Positions 31,778 to 41,507 of a stretch of 64,000 bases of DNA are shown here, piece after piece. The DNA comes from a virus, in the IMG/VR virus record IMGVR_UViG_3300044630_002618, positions 1 through 64,000 of that record, one strand, 5' to 3'. Each line of letters starts with the position of its first letter. Within the stretch, counting starts at the first letter, position 1. Position numbers and translations under genes: made by a program. The notes beneath the pieces were generated by a model. The model ran no database searches. It was not told the origin of the DNA and worked only from the letters and a program-made list of their open reading frames with translations.

Positions 31778-33343
31778 TTAGATAGTTTCAATGGTGGTAC
31801 TTCCACCAAGCCATTGACTTACATTAATAACAATAAATTCCGCTGGGTACAACAACGATACACCAATTTGTACATTCACTTGTCCGTTACTAATAGATGT
31901 TGCTGTGTTGTTTGTGGAGTTACATACAACAAAGAATGCCTCGCTCGGGGTACGACCCTTAAGTCCACCCGATCCCCACAAATCAGCCAAAAACTTGTTA
32001 AGTTTTACAGTAATGCTTGACCACAAACGCGAATCGTTGGGTTCAAAGAGAGCAAACTGAGTGAGTTCTTTTGAACCGTTCTTAACATAGTTTAAAGTAC
32101 GACGAACAGGGATGTATTTGTCAGCCTTATTCAAGTTCAAAGTACGAGCACCTTGGATAATAATTCCAGCGCCAGGAACTGCCTTAAAAGTATTAACACC
32201 TGATTCGTACAACAATCCGACTGTTACTTCTGTGAACGGAGTAACAAGTCCGAGAGCATTACGAACCTCAAGGCTGTAACCTGCGGGAGCCTTAGCAACT
32301 GTGCGCTCTACCTCAGTACGAGCAAACATACCAGCAACTGCACCACCTGGGAATGTGTCACGGATTGCGCCAACACCAGTCTTAGTGGGATCGGTCATCT
32401 TCAACATTGGGTAATACACTGCGCCATAACCCTGATCAGAGTTATAGGTGTTAGCCACTGCTGAGATACCAACCTGCGTGGTAAGTGACGGGTCTGGGTC
32501 AATAATCACAAATGAATCACCGCGAGTAGCGGCAACTGCGAGTGCTGACTTGACAATTTCAGAACGGAATTGACCAACTGCGTTAATAATAAGAGGTTCA
32601 GGAATACTAATCAAATCATTAAAAGCCGTAGAGAATGGGGTGTCCCAATCTGCTGGTGCGGCTGATCCGACAGCGGCAGTACCAGCAGTACCACCAGTAA
32701 ATGCTTTATTTAAAGCAAATCCAGCAACGCTCGCTCCTGTGTAAGTAAACCCAGCGGATGCCGATGTCTGTGCGGCAAAATTAGTAAGATTTACATATGC
32801 AGAGTAGTTGTTAACAATAATTGGAGCATAACGGCTACTGTTTGGTGATGGACTGAGTTCATTCCATAATTCAACTTCTACACCATTTAGTTTAACCGAC
32901 AAGTTAAATGTTGGGAAGTTATTTGAAGCCACATCTAATGTGGTGGTGCCAGCAGTTGTGGTTAGCGTGATGTCATTACCAAAAGTACCTGGATCAAGCG
33001 CCGTGGCACTAAACAATGAGGCTGACGCAGTAGTGCTATTTGGCTGGTAGTACATAACTGAAGCAGCGGTGGCTTTGACTGCGTTAGCGTAAGTAACGCG
33101 AGATACATAACAACTACGACCACCATTGGCAAAGAATTGATATACGGCATAACCCAAATCATATAAGGTGTTAAGGTCACCAAATTGATTGGTATATGCG
33201 GACCATGAGGTAATCAGGGTTGGAGTAAGTGGTCCACGAGGGTTAATACCAACAAAAGCCGCAGTAGCGGTTCCGTTGTCTGCTCGTGCAATTGTCTTTA
33301 ACGGAGATTCTGTTACATAGACTCCGGGGCGGGTATAAGCCAT
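31778..33343 (-). CDS. Tail sheath protein, 521 aa
   Basis: MAYTRPGVYVTE at the start and the C-terminal NPAEFIVINVSQWLGGS-type ending are typical of contractile sheath proteins; the ATRGDSFVIIDPD and VERTVAKAPAGYSLEVRN segments fit the domain that carries the inter-subunit beta-strand mesh. The gene follows the small connector and is followed by the tube. Length is in the usual 450-660 range. Confidence 0.93.
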   Translation of the reverse strand: MAYTRPGVYVTESPLKTIARADNGTATAAFVGINPRGPLTPTLITSWSAYTNQFGDLNTLYDLGYAVYQFFANGGRSCYVSRVTYANAVKATAASVMYYQPNSTTASASLFSATALDPGTFGNDITLTTTAGTTTLDVASNNFPTFNLSVKLNGVEVELWNELSPSPNSSRYAPIIVNNYSAYVNLTNFAAQTSASAGFTYTGASVAGFALNKAFTGGTAGTAAVGSAAPADWDTPFSTAFNDLISIPEPLIINAVGQFRSEIVKSALAVAATRGDSFVIIDPDPSLTTQVGISAVANTYNSDQGYGAVYYPMLKMTDPTKTGVGAIRDTFPGGAVAGMFARTEVERTVAKAPAGYSLEVRNALGLVTPFTEVTVGLLYESGVNTFKAVPGAGIIIQGARTLNLNKADKYIPVRRTLNYVKNGSKELTQFALFEPNDSRLWSSITVKLNKFLADLWGSGGLKGRTPSEAFFVVCNSTNNTATSISNGQVNVQIGVSLLYPAEFIVINVSQWLGGSTTIETI

Positions 33344-33365
33344 GAGTAATCCTCCAGTGGATTAT

Positions 33366-34046
33366 TTAATAGGTTTCGGTCAGGTTGGAGTTCGTATCAG
33401 AAATACTACTACTAATTGTGGCAACTCGCTTAGAGGCTACCATACTTGTAGTTGTCATTTCTGCGGACATTTTTAAAGTATACACTTTTCTAAATATCCT
33501 CTTTCGGTAGCCAGCCTCAGGGTCAAGGAGGTCGGCTGTAACCCAATCAAGGAGATCAAATCTGCGGATGGTTCCATCCTCAGGTACATCTATAAAGCCA
33601 TAACGCAAACGAGCGCGACTATGGAGCATTTGAGAACTAAGTTGGCGGTCATGCAATGCAGAGCGGGTGTAAGTAGACACCTGATATAGGATATCTACTG
33701 GTACAAATTCATTGGTGGCAACCATAGAAGCAGACGCAGCAAATTGTGTAAAATTATAGTGCTCGCTAGGCCAGTATTGAAGAGCGTTTGGCCCCGTATA
33801 TTGCAAAGAAGCGGCTCCGCTAGTGGAAGCATATAACTGTACTTCTGAATGCTGACGATCCAAGGCATGAACAATGTCAATCATTTCAATGGTAATAAAT
33901 GGGTAGGTTCGCTCTGTGTCACCCTCAGGGTAACGGAAGAACACCTGTACGGGTCGTGCGGCATTCTTATCATCTGTTACGGTCATACCCGAGAAACGGG
34001 CCTTTACAGCGGCATCTTCTGCTAAAAGGAATCCGGGGTTAGTCAT
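33366..34046 (-). CDS. Tail terminator/connector-region protein, 226 aa
   Basis: A beta-rich protein (RYPEGDTERTYPFITIEMIDI, ... VPVDILYQVSTYTRSALHD) lying just upstream of the sheath gene, the position of tail completion proteins in contractile phages. I see no decisive motif. The start overlaps the upstream stop (TAATG). Assignment rests on position and fold pattern. Confidence 0.6.
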   Translation of the reverse strand: MTNPGFLLAEDAAVKARFSGMTVTDDKNAARPVQVFFRYPEGDTERTYPFITIEMIDIVHALDRQHSEVQLYASTSGAASLQYTGPNALQYWPSEHYNFTQFAASASMVATNEFVPVDILYQVSTYTRSALHDRQLSSQMLHSRARLRYGFIDVPEDGTIRRFDLLDWVTADLLDPEAGYRKRIFRKVYTLKMSAEMTTTSMVASKRVATISSSISDTNSNLTETY

Positions 34047-34453
34047 TACATAACCTCTTCTAGGGCATTGTCTAGGATTTTAGCCAGAATGTCTCCGCTA
34101 TTTGCCATTGAACGAACACGCCCACCAGCACCATTATTAGGACCACCATACTCAAGTTCCATGTACTTTTGCTCAATATCAGAGCCACCCTGTACGGAAT
34201 ATGAAAGTGATTGACCATCCGTAGAGAGTTCAACCGTGAGGTGGGAAGCAATATCAGCCCACTCGGGGTACATACTTAGATTAGAGCGCGCCTCTTTTTC
34301 GTACTTTTTAATACCGTCCATGACAGCCTTATTAAACTTATTGTTCTTACCATTAAAGAATTCAAACATCTGAACAATTGGATCATCATCAGAGATAGGT
34401 ATTAAAGAATCTCTATAAGCCATAGATTTGATGCCAAAGGTATAGAAAGACAT
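34046..34453 (-). CDS. Neck/tail-completion-type protein, 135 aa
   Basis: I begin at the ATG giving MSFYTFGIKS because AAAGGAGG lies just before it; the longer frame starts at no ribosome site. The protein has a helical middle (NKFNKAVMDGIKKYEKEARSN) and a glycine-rich EYGGPNNGAGG segment, resembling HK97 gp10-type head-tail proteins. It is coupled to the next gene. Function is by position. Confidence 0.6.
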   Translation of the reverse strand: MSFYTFGIKSMAYRDSLIPISDDDPIVQMFEFFNGKNNKFNKAVMDGIKKYEKEARSNLSMYPEWADIASHLTVELSTDGQSLSYSVQGGSDIEQKYMELEYGGPNNGAGGRVRSMANSGDILAKILDNALEEVM

Positions 34454-34516
34454 AACTACCTCCTTTGAGAATCTAGGCAATGTGCATTGAAGACGCGCAT
34501 CTCCAATACATGTATT

Positions 34517-35056
34517 TTATCCTAAATTTGCTATTGATGTGGGCCAAGGAAGGTCAGAAATTGAATAAGCCGCGGGACCAGGATCATTAACCATTTCCTG
34601 AGAGATGTAGGTCTCAATACCCTCAACAACGAGCATGACATCATCTCGGGCGCGACCACGGACTCGGTAGGACACCACGCTGAAATAGCGCCCGTCATAC
34701 TGGAACATGTCGTTAAGGCGGTTTTGATATTCCCAAGGGGCAGAAATACCAGCGGCTCGGAAGTCATCAATAGATGCCACAAAGTTAGTTAATTGAGTGG
34801 GTTGACGACCCTCAGGAATAGCGCGCTTCTGATCCTCAGATTCCGTAATCATCAAGACAGGAACGACTACACCAGTCTTGTAGCGACGACCGCCATTACC
34901 ATAGGTACCTTCGTCGTAAACATCATCGTAGAGGCTGGATGCTGAGGCGCTAGTGCCCAGTGGTACAAACTCATACCATACGATGGCTTCGCCAGCCTGA
35001 GAATGATATGAGCGGTAATGCTTCCTGATAACGGATAACTCTCTGCGGACATCCAT
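34517..35056 (-). CDS. Neck/head-tail connector-type protein, 179 aa
   Basis: The N-terminus is basic (DVRRELSVIRKHYRSYHS), followed by a beta-rich body. In contractile phages this position, between the head-side connector and the tail-side genes, holds neck proteins. There is no catalytic motif. The spacing to its neighbours is short. I assign it only as a neck-region protein. Confidence 0.55.
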   Translation of the reverse strand: MDVRRELSVIRKHYRSYHSQAGEAIVWYEFVPLGTSASASSLYDDVYDEGTYGNGGRRYKTGVVVPVLMITESEDQKRAIPEGRQPTQLTNFVASIDDFRAAGISAPWEYQNRLNDMFQYDGRYFSVVSYRVRGRARDDVMLVVEGIETYISQEMVNDPGPAAYSISDLPWPTSIANLG

Positions 35057-35061
35057 GGCTA

Positions 35062-35862
35062 TCAGTAATACGCGATGTTAGAGAATGATCCAGTAGGAAT
35101 TGCGCCGTCAATAAGAACATCCGTACGGAGGTCCTCTTCCTTAGTCTCAGTTTCCACAATACCTGCATCAATGGTGGGCCATAGGCGTTCAGGCATTGTG
35201 TAATCACCAAGTTCGCGCGGGCGGTACAAGGGAACAAGGTAGTTCGTGGTACGCGAGTTACGGCGAAGGGTGAACACTTCAATACGGTCAAAGCCGATAT
35301 TAAGAGCGGCGGCATGTCGCTTGTATTCGCCTTCCCACTGCGCCAGTAATGCTTGCACCATACGGAAACGCTGGCTGGCTGGGATGTGGATTGATTCTGA
35401 GGTCATAACATCAATGTCACGACTGAACTCAGTCATTAGCGCCCAAAGTGCTTCGCAGATCGTGGCAATGCCGATGGCGTTAATAACAACATCAGACATT
35501 TCTTCAAGTTTATATTTTAGGTTAACCGTGTGTTTTTCAACGGCGCGCTGGGCGTAAAAAGAAAGATCATCTGGGGTAACCCATTCATAATAGTAACCCT
35601 CAACTAACAATGTGGTGCTTGACGACAGGGTGTTAGACAGACGAACAACACCATTACGGGAGTCAATCGTGTATTCGCTGGGAGCCAATGTTGAGGCTGA
35701 TCCTGAGCCTGAGTACTTGGCAACCCAAATAGTGCTGGTGTCAATGTTGATATGACCCAACTCATATGTACGCCCTACTACGGGAAAAGATACCTGAAAG
35801 AACTTCGGGAAATCTCGTAGATAGGTTCTTGCAATTGTTTCAACATCTGTGATGGTTGCCAT
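35062..35862 (-). CDS. Head-tail connector-region protein, 266 aa
   Basis: I start at the ATG (MATITDVETIAR) rather than an upstream GTG. The first half is beta-rich (GRTYELGHINIDTSTIWVAK), the second helical (ALWALMTEFSRDIDVMTSES). It lies head-side in the neck cluster, like the adaptor proteins that bind the portal ring. No exact family is recognised. Confidence 0.55.
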   Translation of the reverse strand: MATITDVETIARTYLRDFPKFFQVSFPVVGRTYELGHINIDTSTIWVAKYSGSGSASTLAPSEYTIDSRNGVVRLSNTLSSSTTLLVEGYYYEWVTPDDLSFYAQRAVEKHTVNLKYKLEEMSDVVINAIGIATICEALWALMTEFSRDIDVMTSESIHIPASQRFRMVQALLAQWEGEYKRHAAALNIGFDRIEVFTLRRNSRTTNYLVPLYRPRELGDYTMPERLWPTIDAGIVETETKEEDLRTDVLIDGAIPTGSFSNIAYY

Positions 35863-35876
35863 GAACACCTATCTTA

Positions 35877-36032
35877 CTATTGATCGCCGGAACCTGCTCC
35901 CGGAATTGAGTCTTGGGCGGCCTGATTAACGCCAGGTTGGGTATCACGCAGTCGGTGGACCATAAAACCGCGCTTCAGAATGATCTGCTCCGCGGCAACA
36001 TTTTCAATTGGTTCAATAGGCGTATCACTCAT
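35877..36032 (-). CDS. Small hypothetical protein, 51 aa
   Basis: The frame reads MSDTPIEPIENVAAEQIILK then a short basic-amphipathic middle and a Gly/Gln end. Its start overlaps the stop of the collar-type fibre gene (ATGA), so it is in the chain. It may be an accessory peptide of the neck; no function can be assigned. Confidence 0.6.
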   Translation of the reverse strand: MSDTPIEPIENVAAEQIILKRGFMVHRLRDTQPGVNQAAQDSIPGAGSGDQ

Positions 36033-37474
36033 GTGTGGCGAATAAACCAGCGAACGCGAATGCTTTTAGAAAGGATACTGAATGCACTAGTAGAACCATT
36101 AGGGGCCGTAGTACCTGCAACAGTACCCACATCAATAGTAGTAGTTGTACTACCAACAGGAACAGTAATATTAACTGATGTTGGTAGTGTAACTGTGGGG
36201 GTGCCACCAGAACTAGTAGTGCCAGTTGTAATGTCCGTAGGTGAATCTGATGTAAGAACCATTCCAGTACCACCGTAATTACCAGGATAATAATCCGCTT
36301 CATAGTGGGGTGTATTTAGCGGAATTGATGATCTGATAGCAAAATACTTAGTACCACCTGGTACACCACCATAGGTATAGTGAGCATGTCCAGTACCAGA
36401 CATACTCCCAGTTAAAGAGTAGTTAGTTGCAGGGTTACCAGTAATATTACCAAAACTCGTTGTTCCAGATTTGTTACCAACAACGGTGCTGTATGTATGG
36501 TCGTGGGCGGGAAGTTTAGCGAGGTCTAGGGTAGCCGTATTTGCTGAACTGGCTACCTTACCGTTAGTACTGATTTCTGCTGAGGTTGCCCCAACTACAC
36601 CAGTTTCACCAGTTAAGTTTGGTAAGTAAAAAGTATCTCCACTAGTTGGGAATAAACCAGTAGATGGATTAGGAAAAGAATAACCAATAGCATTAAATAA
36701 TGATAGATATTTATTAGATTCGCCACTCTTAGATAATCCCTGACCGTTACACTCAAGATAAAAAGCGGCGTTTGGGGAGGCGGTGGTGTTATGCGTACCA
36801 GCAAAGGCAAAAATGCCACCAATGGGAATCTTTGCTCCTTCAACATCAACCGTTGTTGACAATGCCGACCAGCCACCCGAGGTCGTTCTAACATAAGTAA
36901 CGCCACCAGAGATAACAGTATCTCCAATGACATCCTTAGCATTAGTTGTAGGAGCAGACGCAGATGCATAGGTAACGGGCGCTGAGTTTATGATGCGCTT
37001 GTCCACAATATTTGCGTCAGTTAAGGAACCCGATGGGATACGATATACAGTCGCAATCAGAGCATCAGTACTTGGGTAATAATTAGAACCAACTAAAGGA
37101 CTAGTTCCACTAGCAAGAGTGTTAGTACTCTGTGGGAGCGTAGGGTTAGTATCGTTCTCAACGCCCGCTACCACCGTAAGTGCGGCGGTACTTCCTGCTA
37201 GACGAACCACAACAAGGTCAAACCGTGTCTGAGTGGCTTGGGTGGAGAGAAAATTGTCCGCCGCAAAAGAGTAGGGCACTCCATTAATAATGGCTACACC
37301 AGCGGCAACATTTACTGTGTTGCCATCTGCAACCGTAACCCCACCGCCACTACGGATATAGTTCAGAGTGTTCCCAAGTGCTTCAAAGTCAACCGAGTCG
37401 GGTTCGGCTTGGTTAATGTTTGAATACTTGTTAGAAGACCCTGTCGCAGTAGCGTTGGGGACGATCAGTGCCAT
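36029..37474 (-). CDS. Tail fibre with phage tail-collar domain, 481 aa
   Basis: The N-terminal part is a beta-helix-like repeat of Ala/Ser/Thr strands. Residues ~220-360 hold IPIGGIFAFAGT ... FYLECNGQGLSK ... FYLPNLTGETG followed by KLPAHDH, which is the tail-collar (microcystin-dependent-like) motif of fibre tips. It probably contributes to host recognition. The location between capsid and neck genes is unusual, since fibres mostly lie at 50-57 kb in this genome. Confidence 0.75.
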   Translation of the reverse strand: MALIVPNATATGSSNKYSNINQAEPDSVDFEALGNTLNYIRSGGGVTVADGNTVNVAAGVAIINGVPYSFAADNFLSTQATQTRFDLVVVRLAGSTAALTVVAGVENDTNPTLPQSTNTLASGTSPLVGSNYYPSTDALIATVYRIPSGSLTDANIVDKRIINSAPVTYASASAPTTNAKDVIGDTVISGGVTYVRTTSGGWSALSTTVDVEGAKIPIGGIFAFAGTHNTTASPNAAFYLECNGQGLSKSGESNKYLSLFNAIGYSFPNPSTGLFPTSGDTFYLPNLTGETGVVGATSAEISTNGKVASSANTATLDLAKLPAHDHTYSTVVGNKSGTTSFGNITGNPATNYSLTGSMSGTGHAHYTYGGVPGGTKYFAIRSSIPLNTPHYEADYYPGNYGGTGMVLTSDSPTDITTGTTSSGGTPTVTLPTSVNITVPVGSTTTTIDVGTVAGTTAPNGSTSAFSILSKSIRVRWFIRHT

Positions 37475-37482
37475 TAGTTACC

Positions 37483-37752
37483 TCAAACGGTGTCGTAGAT
37501 GTTGGAGTGACGAACGAGGTAGTCGTACAAGTCACGGGGGAGTTTGTAGCGCTTACCATCTACAAAATCAAAAGTAGTGCGACCCCAATACATCTTCCAT
37601 GTTCCCTTAACGCGGGCAACAACGAAGTTGTCATCAGAGTTACTTGCAGTGGCTGGTGCTACTGCCTTAGGTGTTTGTTCCAAGACTTCCACTGCTTCAT
37701 CAATGTCATCTTGTTGTTCTGCAAAAGCCATCGTATTTTTACGCGATGTCAT
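37483..37752 (-). CDS. Small head-associated-type protein, 89 aa
   Basis: The first 35 residues are acidic and disordered (EQQDDIDEAVEVLEQTP), then a compact basic-aromatic domain (VKGTWKMYWGRTTFDFVDGKRYK) that resembles small head-completion or tail-adaptor proteins. A TAGGAGA ribosome site precedes the ATG. It directly follows the capsid gene and a hairpin. No named family. Confidence 0.6.
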   Translation of the reverse strand: MTSRKNTMAFAEQQDDIDEAVEVLEQTPKAVAPATASNSDDNFVVARVKGTWKMYWGRTTFDFVDGKRYKLPRDLYDYLVRHSNIYDTV

Positions 37753-37789
37753 GGGTTTCTCCTATTGTTTGTTTTATGAAATTATTAAT

Positions 37790-37811
37790 GGTGGGGGATT
37801 TCTCCCCCACC
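37790..37811 (-). terminator. Hairpin terminator downstream of the capsid gene
   Basis: A nine-pair stem GGTGGGGGA/TCCCCCACC with a four-base loop lies right after the major capsid stop. On the minus strand it is followed by ATTAATAATTTC, A/T-rich but without a clean T-run, so it may be a partial attenuator that lets some transcripts continue while boosting capsid messages. Confidence 0.55.
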
Positions 37812-37836
37812 ACCAACATTAGTTTGATTCTAAGAA

Positions 37837-38946
37837 TCAGGAAATTGAACCACCGAGGGTGTTGATAACAACGCGGGATTCGTGAGTAATAACTCCGAAG
37901 CCCCAAATTGCGTACCAAGCCAAACCGTGTTCACGACCGAAGTCAATGACACCACCGTCACGGAGTTCCACTGGCAATGCAATGGCGTGACCAAATGCGT
38001 TGTCACCGATCATGATGGCGTTGTAAGCGTCAGCGTTCTCTTGGAAGCCCGCCGAAGCGTTGCTGTCAAGGGTTGCGCCAAGTTCGTACAACGGGGCGCC
38101 AGACGCAGTTGCGTCCAAGCCCTTCTTGACCTGCGTGGTTTCAATGAACACGACATCGTAGATACGACCGATTTCACCGAGCATGAAGTTGCCAGGTGCG
38201 GCGTACTTCGTGACTTCAATGAATTCGGGCCAGTCGCGGAGCGAACGAGCCTGTGCGGGGTGAACGAAGCAGACATAGGTGTCGCCCAAACGCGGGATGT
38301 TCTGACCAGCAAGAACTTCAACTGCGTCCTTGATGGAAGCAGGCGAGAGGTAGCCAGGTGCAGAAGCCGAGCCGAGGGTACCAGCGTCGTACGGGCTGAG
38401 TGCGCCACGAGCCGAAGCGGCGGTGCGACCGAAGACAACTGACGGAGCGACAGCAGAGCCGCCACCGAAAGGAACGCCAGCCTTGTACAGCGTGTTACGG
38501 GCCTGGATGTCCATGCTCTGTGCCATGTGGCGACCGAGCAAGCGTGAAGACGAAGCCATGACATCGTCAAATGCCGCATTAAGCAAGAGTTCCGTAACGG
38601 CAACTGCCTGACCATGTTCGGTCACTGTGATCTGAATCTGGCTTGCTGACAATGCGACAGGCTCCATACGCACACCTTCAGTGAGCGTGGCGCCTGCTGA
38701 TTCGTCAACGCTGAGGTTGTTGTATCGCATGAAGTTGATGGTCAAACCAGGCTGAACGCCCAATTCGGTCTTCTTTACTGCGAACTGCTCAAAGCGCAGA
38801 ACTGGCATGGCTTGGAACAAGATTTCCTTGGACCAAATTTGTTGAATTGCGGGTGAAAGAGTTGCGTCACTGGAATAACCGGTCGTGGTAATTGAACCAA
38901 GACCTGCTCCGGTAATCGCACCTCCTACTGGGGCGGGAAGGGCCAT
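37837..38946 (-). CDS. Major capsid protein, 369 aa
   Basis: HK97-fold major capsid pattern: a Gly/Ala N-terminus, a long helical segment (AVTELLLNAAFDDVMASSSRL), the P-domain motif FVHPAQARSLRDWPEF and a C-terminal AFGHAIALPVELRDGGVIDFG followed by LAWYAIWGFGVITHESRV. It is preceded by a GGAGG site and followed by a hairpin, consistent with high expression. It is the shell subunit; length fits the family. Confidence 0.92.
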   Translation of the reverse strand: MALPAPVGGAITGAGLGSITTTGYSSDATLSPAIQQIWSKEILFQAMPVLRFEQFAVKKTELGVQPGLTINFMRYNNLSVDESAGATLTEGVRMEPVALSASQIQITVTEHGQAVAVTELLLNAAFDDVMASSSRLLGRHMAQSMDIQARNTLYKAGVPFGGGSAVAPSVVFGRTAASARGALSPYDAGTLGSASAPGYLSPASIKDAVEVLAGQNIPRLGDTYVCFVHPAQARSLRDWPEFIEVTKYAAPGNFMLGEIGRIYDVVFIETTQVKKGLDATASGAPLYELGATLDSNASAGFQENADAYNAIMIGDNAFGHAIALPVELRDGGVIDFGREHGLAWYAIWGFGVITHESRVVINTLGGSIS

Positions 38947-38989
38947 TTTAATATCCTCCGTGGATAGTTAGTTGTTGGGTTATTTGGTT

Positions 38990-39775
38990 TTAGAAACGGC
39001 CTCGGGAGTTCCGAGTCGCTTGCATGAGCCGTTCGCGCATTTTCGTGTACTGATCCATCGGCATATTACGGATATCATCCGCAGACATCGTTTGGTATTC
39101 CTGTTGGTTGTCCATTGGCCCAGTCGGGGGCGCAGTTACCTGCGGTCCCCGCAGACGACCACTTTGTGAGGTTGCCTGTTGGATTGATTCAATTATAGCA
39201 CTACTACGATCACGAAGTACTGCAATACTGTTTTCAATATCTTCTTCACTATTACCCGCAATGAGGTCAATCAATTCCGGGATAATTGTTTCTTGTTCTT
39301 CCGTCAAACGACGCTGACGATAAGACTCAATTTGCTGGATGCGGCGTTCTTTTTCAAGAAGCGCTTCCTGCACCTGGCGCTGTTGTTCCATGTCTTCAAA
39401 CTTGGAACGCCATTCCTGCTCAACCTGGTTAATGCGTTGGTTGAACTCATCTTCGCGCTTGGCGAGGAGTTCTTTTGCGCTGAGTTCTTGGATTTCGCGC
39501 TGGCGGAGGATTTCAGCCTCAGTCTTGGCGCGCTCATCGGCTTCTTTGCGAGCGGCTTCGCGCTCCTGAGCGATGATGCTCAATTGCTCCTCAAGGGTCT
39601 TGACACGACCGTCAGCGTCTTCAACGCGTCGGTACAACTTGTCCTTCTCCTGACGGCGAATTGCTTCAACCTCAGTCTCAGAGAACACGCGACCCTCAGT
39701 CTTGGGGGTTTGCTGTTCTTGGGGTGTGCTTTCAACGGGGATCATAATCCCGTCACCATTAAAGGCGTTACTCAT
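38990..39775 (-). CDS. Capsid scaffold protein, 261 aa
   Basis: A long coiled-coil (residues ~35-165, rich in Glu, Gln, Lys, Arg, Ala) with a Pro/Thr-rich tail is the usual shape of the internal scaffold used to build the procapsid. It sits directly upstream of the capsid gene. The last residues (YTKMRERLMQATRNSRGRF) are basic and may contact the shell. No protease motif is seen, so maturation may use a separate or missing enzyme. Confidence 0.75.
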   Translation of the reverse strand: MSNAFNGDGIMIPVESTPQEQQTPKTEGRVFSETEVEAIRRQEKDKLYRRVEDADGRVKTLEEQLSIIAQEREAARKEADERAKTEAEILRQREIQELSAKELLAKREDEFNQRINQVEQEWRSKFEDMEQQRQVQEALLEKERRIQQIESYRQRRLTEEQETIIPELIDLIAGNSEEDIENSIAVLRDRSSAIIESIQQATSQSGRLRGPQVTAPPTGPMDNQQEYQTMSADDIRNMPMDQYTKMRERLMQATRNSRGRF

Positions 39776-39828
39776 TTTCCTTACCTCTTTGTTGTTGGGC
39801 TTTTATTAGCAATTGTTAAATAACGGTT

Positions 39829-41502
39829 TTATTCTTCGTCGGGCACACGACGCTGGGCAAGCCTTGCTCCGTATGCTCGTTGGATTATGTTGTTAATCAT
39901 CTGTCCTTCGGCGTCACCGATCTCTCCCATAGGAGGACCTGCTTGTCCTTCGGCTGTGTTTTCACCACCAGATACTACACTATTCTCTCCACCTTGTCCG
40001 GGGAAAATACCAGTAGTAATCATTACTGCCTGTTGTATTTGAGCGCGCACCATATCTAGTGCACCTTGGTCCAATGCGTCGTCACGCAATTCCTCAAAGA
40101 TTTCAAGCAATTTCTCTCGTGGGAACTCTTCACCAAGAGCGCGCAATGCACCTTCCTTGGATTCTAAACCAAGAGCCATCTTGGCTTGAACTTCGTTAAG
40201 TTTGATAAGAACATCAACAGGCAATGGCTCAGGCCAGTGGACTTGAGTCTGGTAGGTAACGGGGTCGGCGGGGTCAAGTTCGTATGCCTGGTCAGGTTCG
40301 GGCATTGCCGCAAGGCTTGGGTTGTACTGAAGCATTTGCGATTCAAAGACAGCCGCAGTACGGATGATTACTTCATTGATCTTTTCTAGACCCTTAGTGA
40401 AGTGAATCTTCTTTTGGTTGTACTTATTCATCATTGGCTGGTATTGGATAGCCAATGCCACGCCTGATGTATTAGAGACTGGTTGGAACTGACCTAAGGC
40501 TGTTTCAGGTACGCCAGTAATTTCATGCATGGCGCGCTTAATGAACTGAATGTATTCCAGTGCACCAGCCATGTTTCCGCTGGATTCAAGGTTGAACACA
40601 CTGGCTTCCTTAGGAAGACCAGCCCAGACCTTCTTAGGTCCACGCTCCAACTGGCTTGCCTTGGCGCCAGTGATGATAGTGACTGGTGCGGCGTGGTAGT
40701 TGATGATGTCCGATACTTCGGTCATCTTTTCGTTTAGTTCGCGGTTCAGAGAGATGATGTCCCAAATGTCTGACTGACCCCATGGTGATGACGAGATAGT
40801 CATGTTAGGGATATGGACAATCGGGATAACACCAATTGCATTGTCGTACTGATCAATCAGTTCATCATTAATGTACTGCTCTACGGAATCCTCAGTCAGG
40901 ATTTCGGTAAAGGTGTACACCTGACGGGTGCCCTCAGGGCTGGTGCCCCAAAAGCGGTACTTCAACTTGAACCGCAGGATGCGATCACGGTCGTGTGGGT
41001 GATACTCGGGGAAACAATGCGCTGGGTTCAGCGGGATAATACGGATACGACCAGCATGGGTAATACCAGCAGAGTCAATAAAGGGTTCTTCGTAGGCGAC
41101 TTTGACGAAGCAGTCACCAGTTACACCAGCCAATTGACCCATTTCCCATAAGACATAGTGCTTAGAGTTATGTTGTTCCCATACTGTTTGTAGCAAATGC
41201 GGAATAATGGCTGCGTTCTGTTCTGGCGTTTTGAACTGGATACCCTTACCAAAGCAGAAGTTAGTGATGTAGTCCGACATGGTGCGGACATAGTTCATCG
41301 TGATGTTCTGTTCGCCCATCTCACGACGGTAAGACCAGTGGTGACCGAGGTACCATGCCCAGCACGATGAATAGCGGTTTAGGCGCGGTCCATGTACTTC
41401 AAATTCCTCATCGGCTAATTCCACCAAGCCCAAAGGCGAGATAGAAACCGTGAGGTCACTGGATGATGCTCTATAGGATGGTGACCAAAAGTCAACGGGC
41501 AT
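39829..41502 (-). CDS. Portal protein, 557 aa
   Basis: The order is right (terminase, portal, scaffold, capsid) and the pattern fits an SPP1-type portal: WDIISLNRELNEKMTEVSDI, HAAPVTIITGA, SGNMAGALEYIQFIKRAMHE, ITGVPETALGQFQPVSNTSG and ALAIQYQPM. Twelve copies would form the ring through which DNA enters. A Gly/Glu-rich C-terminal tail probably is disordered. An AAGGA site precedes the start. Confidence 0.9.
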   Translation of the reverse strand: MPVDFWSPSYRASSSDLTVSISPLGLVELADEEFEVHGPRLNRYSSCWAWYLGHHWSYRREMGEQNITMNYVRTMSDYITNFCFGKGIQFKTPEQNAAIIPHLLQTVWEQHNSKHYVLWEMGQLAGVTGDCFVKVAYEEPFIDSAGITHAGRIRIIPLNPAHCFPEYHPHDRDRILRFKLKYRFWGTSPEGTRQVYTFTEILTEDSVEQYINDELIDQYDNAIGVIPIVHIPNMTISSSPWGQSDIWDIISLNRELNEKMTEVSDIINYHAAPVTIITGAKASQLERGPKKVWAGLPKEASVFNLESSGNMAGALEYIQFIKRAMHEITGVPETALGQFQPVSNTSGVALAIQYQPMMNKYNQKKIHFTKGLEKINEVIIRTAAVFESQMLQYNPSLAAMPEPDQAYELDPADPVTYQTQVHWPEPLPVDVLIKLNEVQAKMALGLESKEGALRALGEEFPREKLLEIFEELRDDALDQGALDMVRAQIQQAVMITTGIFPGQGGENSVVSGGENTAEGQAGPPMGEIGDAEGQMINNIIQRAYGARLAQRRVPDEE

Positions 41503-41507
41503 TGGGG

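Noticed and set aside
37882-38442. Plus-strand frame of 186 aa opposite the capsid gene
   Set aside because: It overlaps completely with the convincing major capsid gene and has no ribosome site or recognisable domain.
39293-39823. Plus-strand open frame of 176 aa opposite the scaffold gene
   Set aside because: It is the mirror of a Glu/Lys/Arg-rich coiled-coil gene, which produces long stop-free complementary frames; it lacks a ribosome site and reads as Phe/Leu-rich noise.
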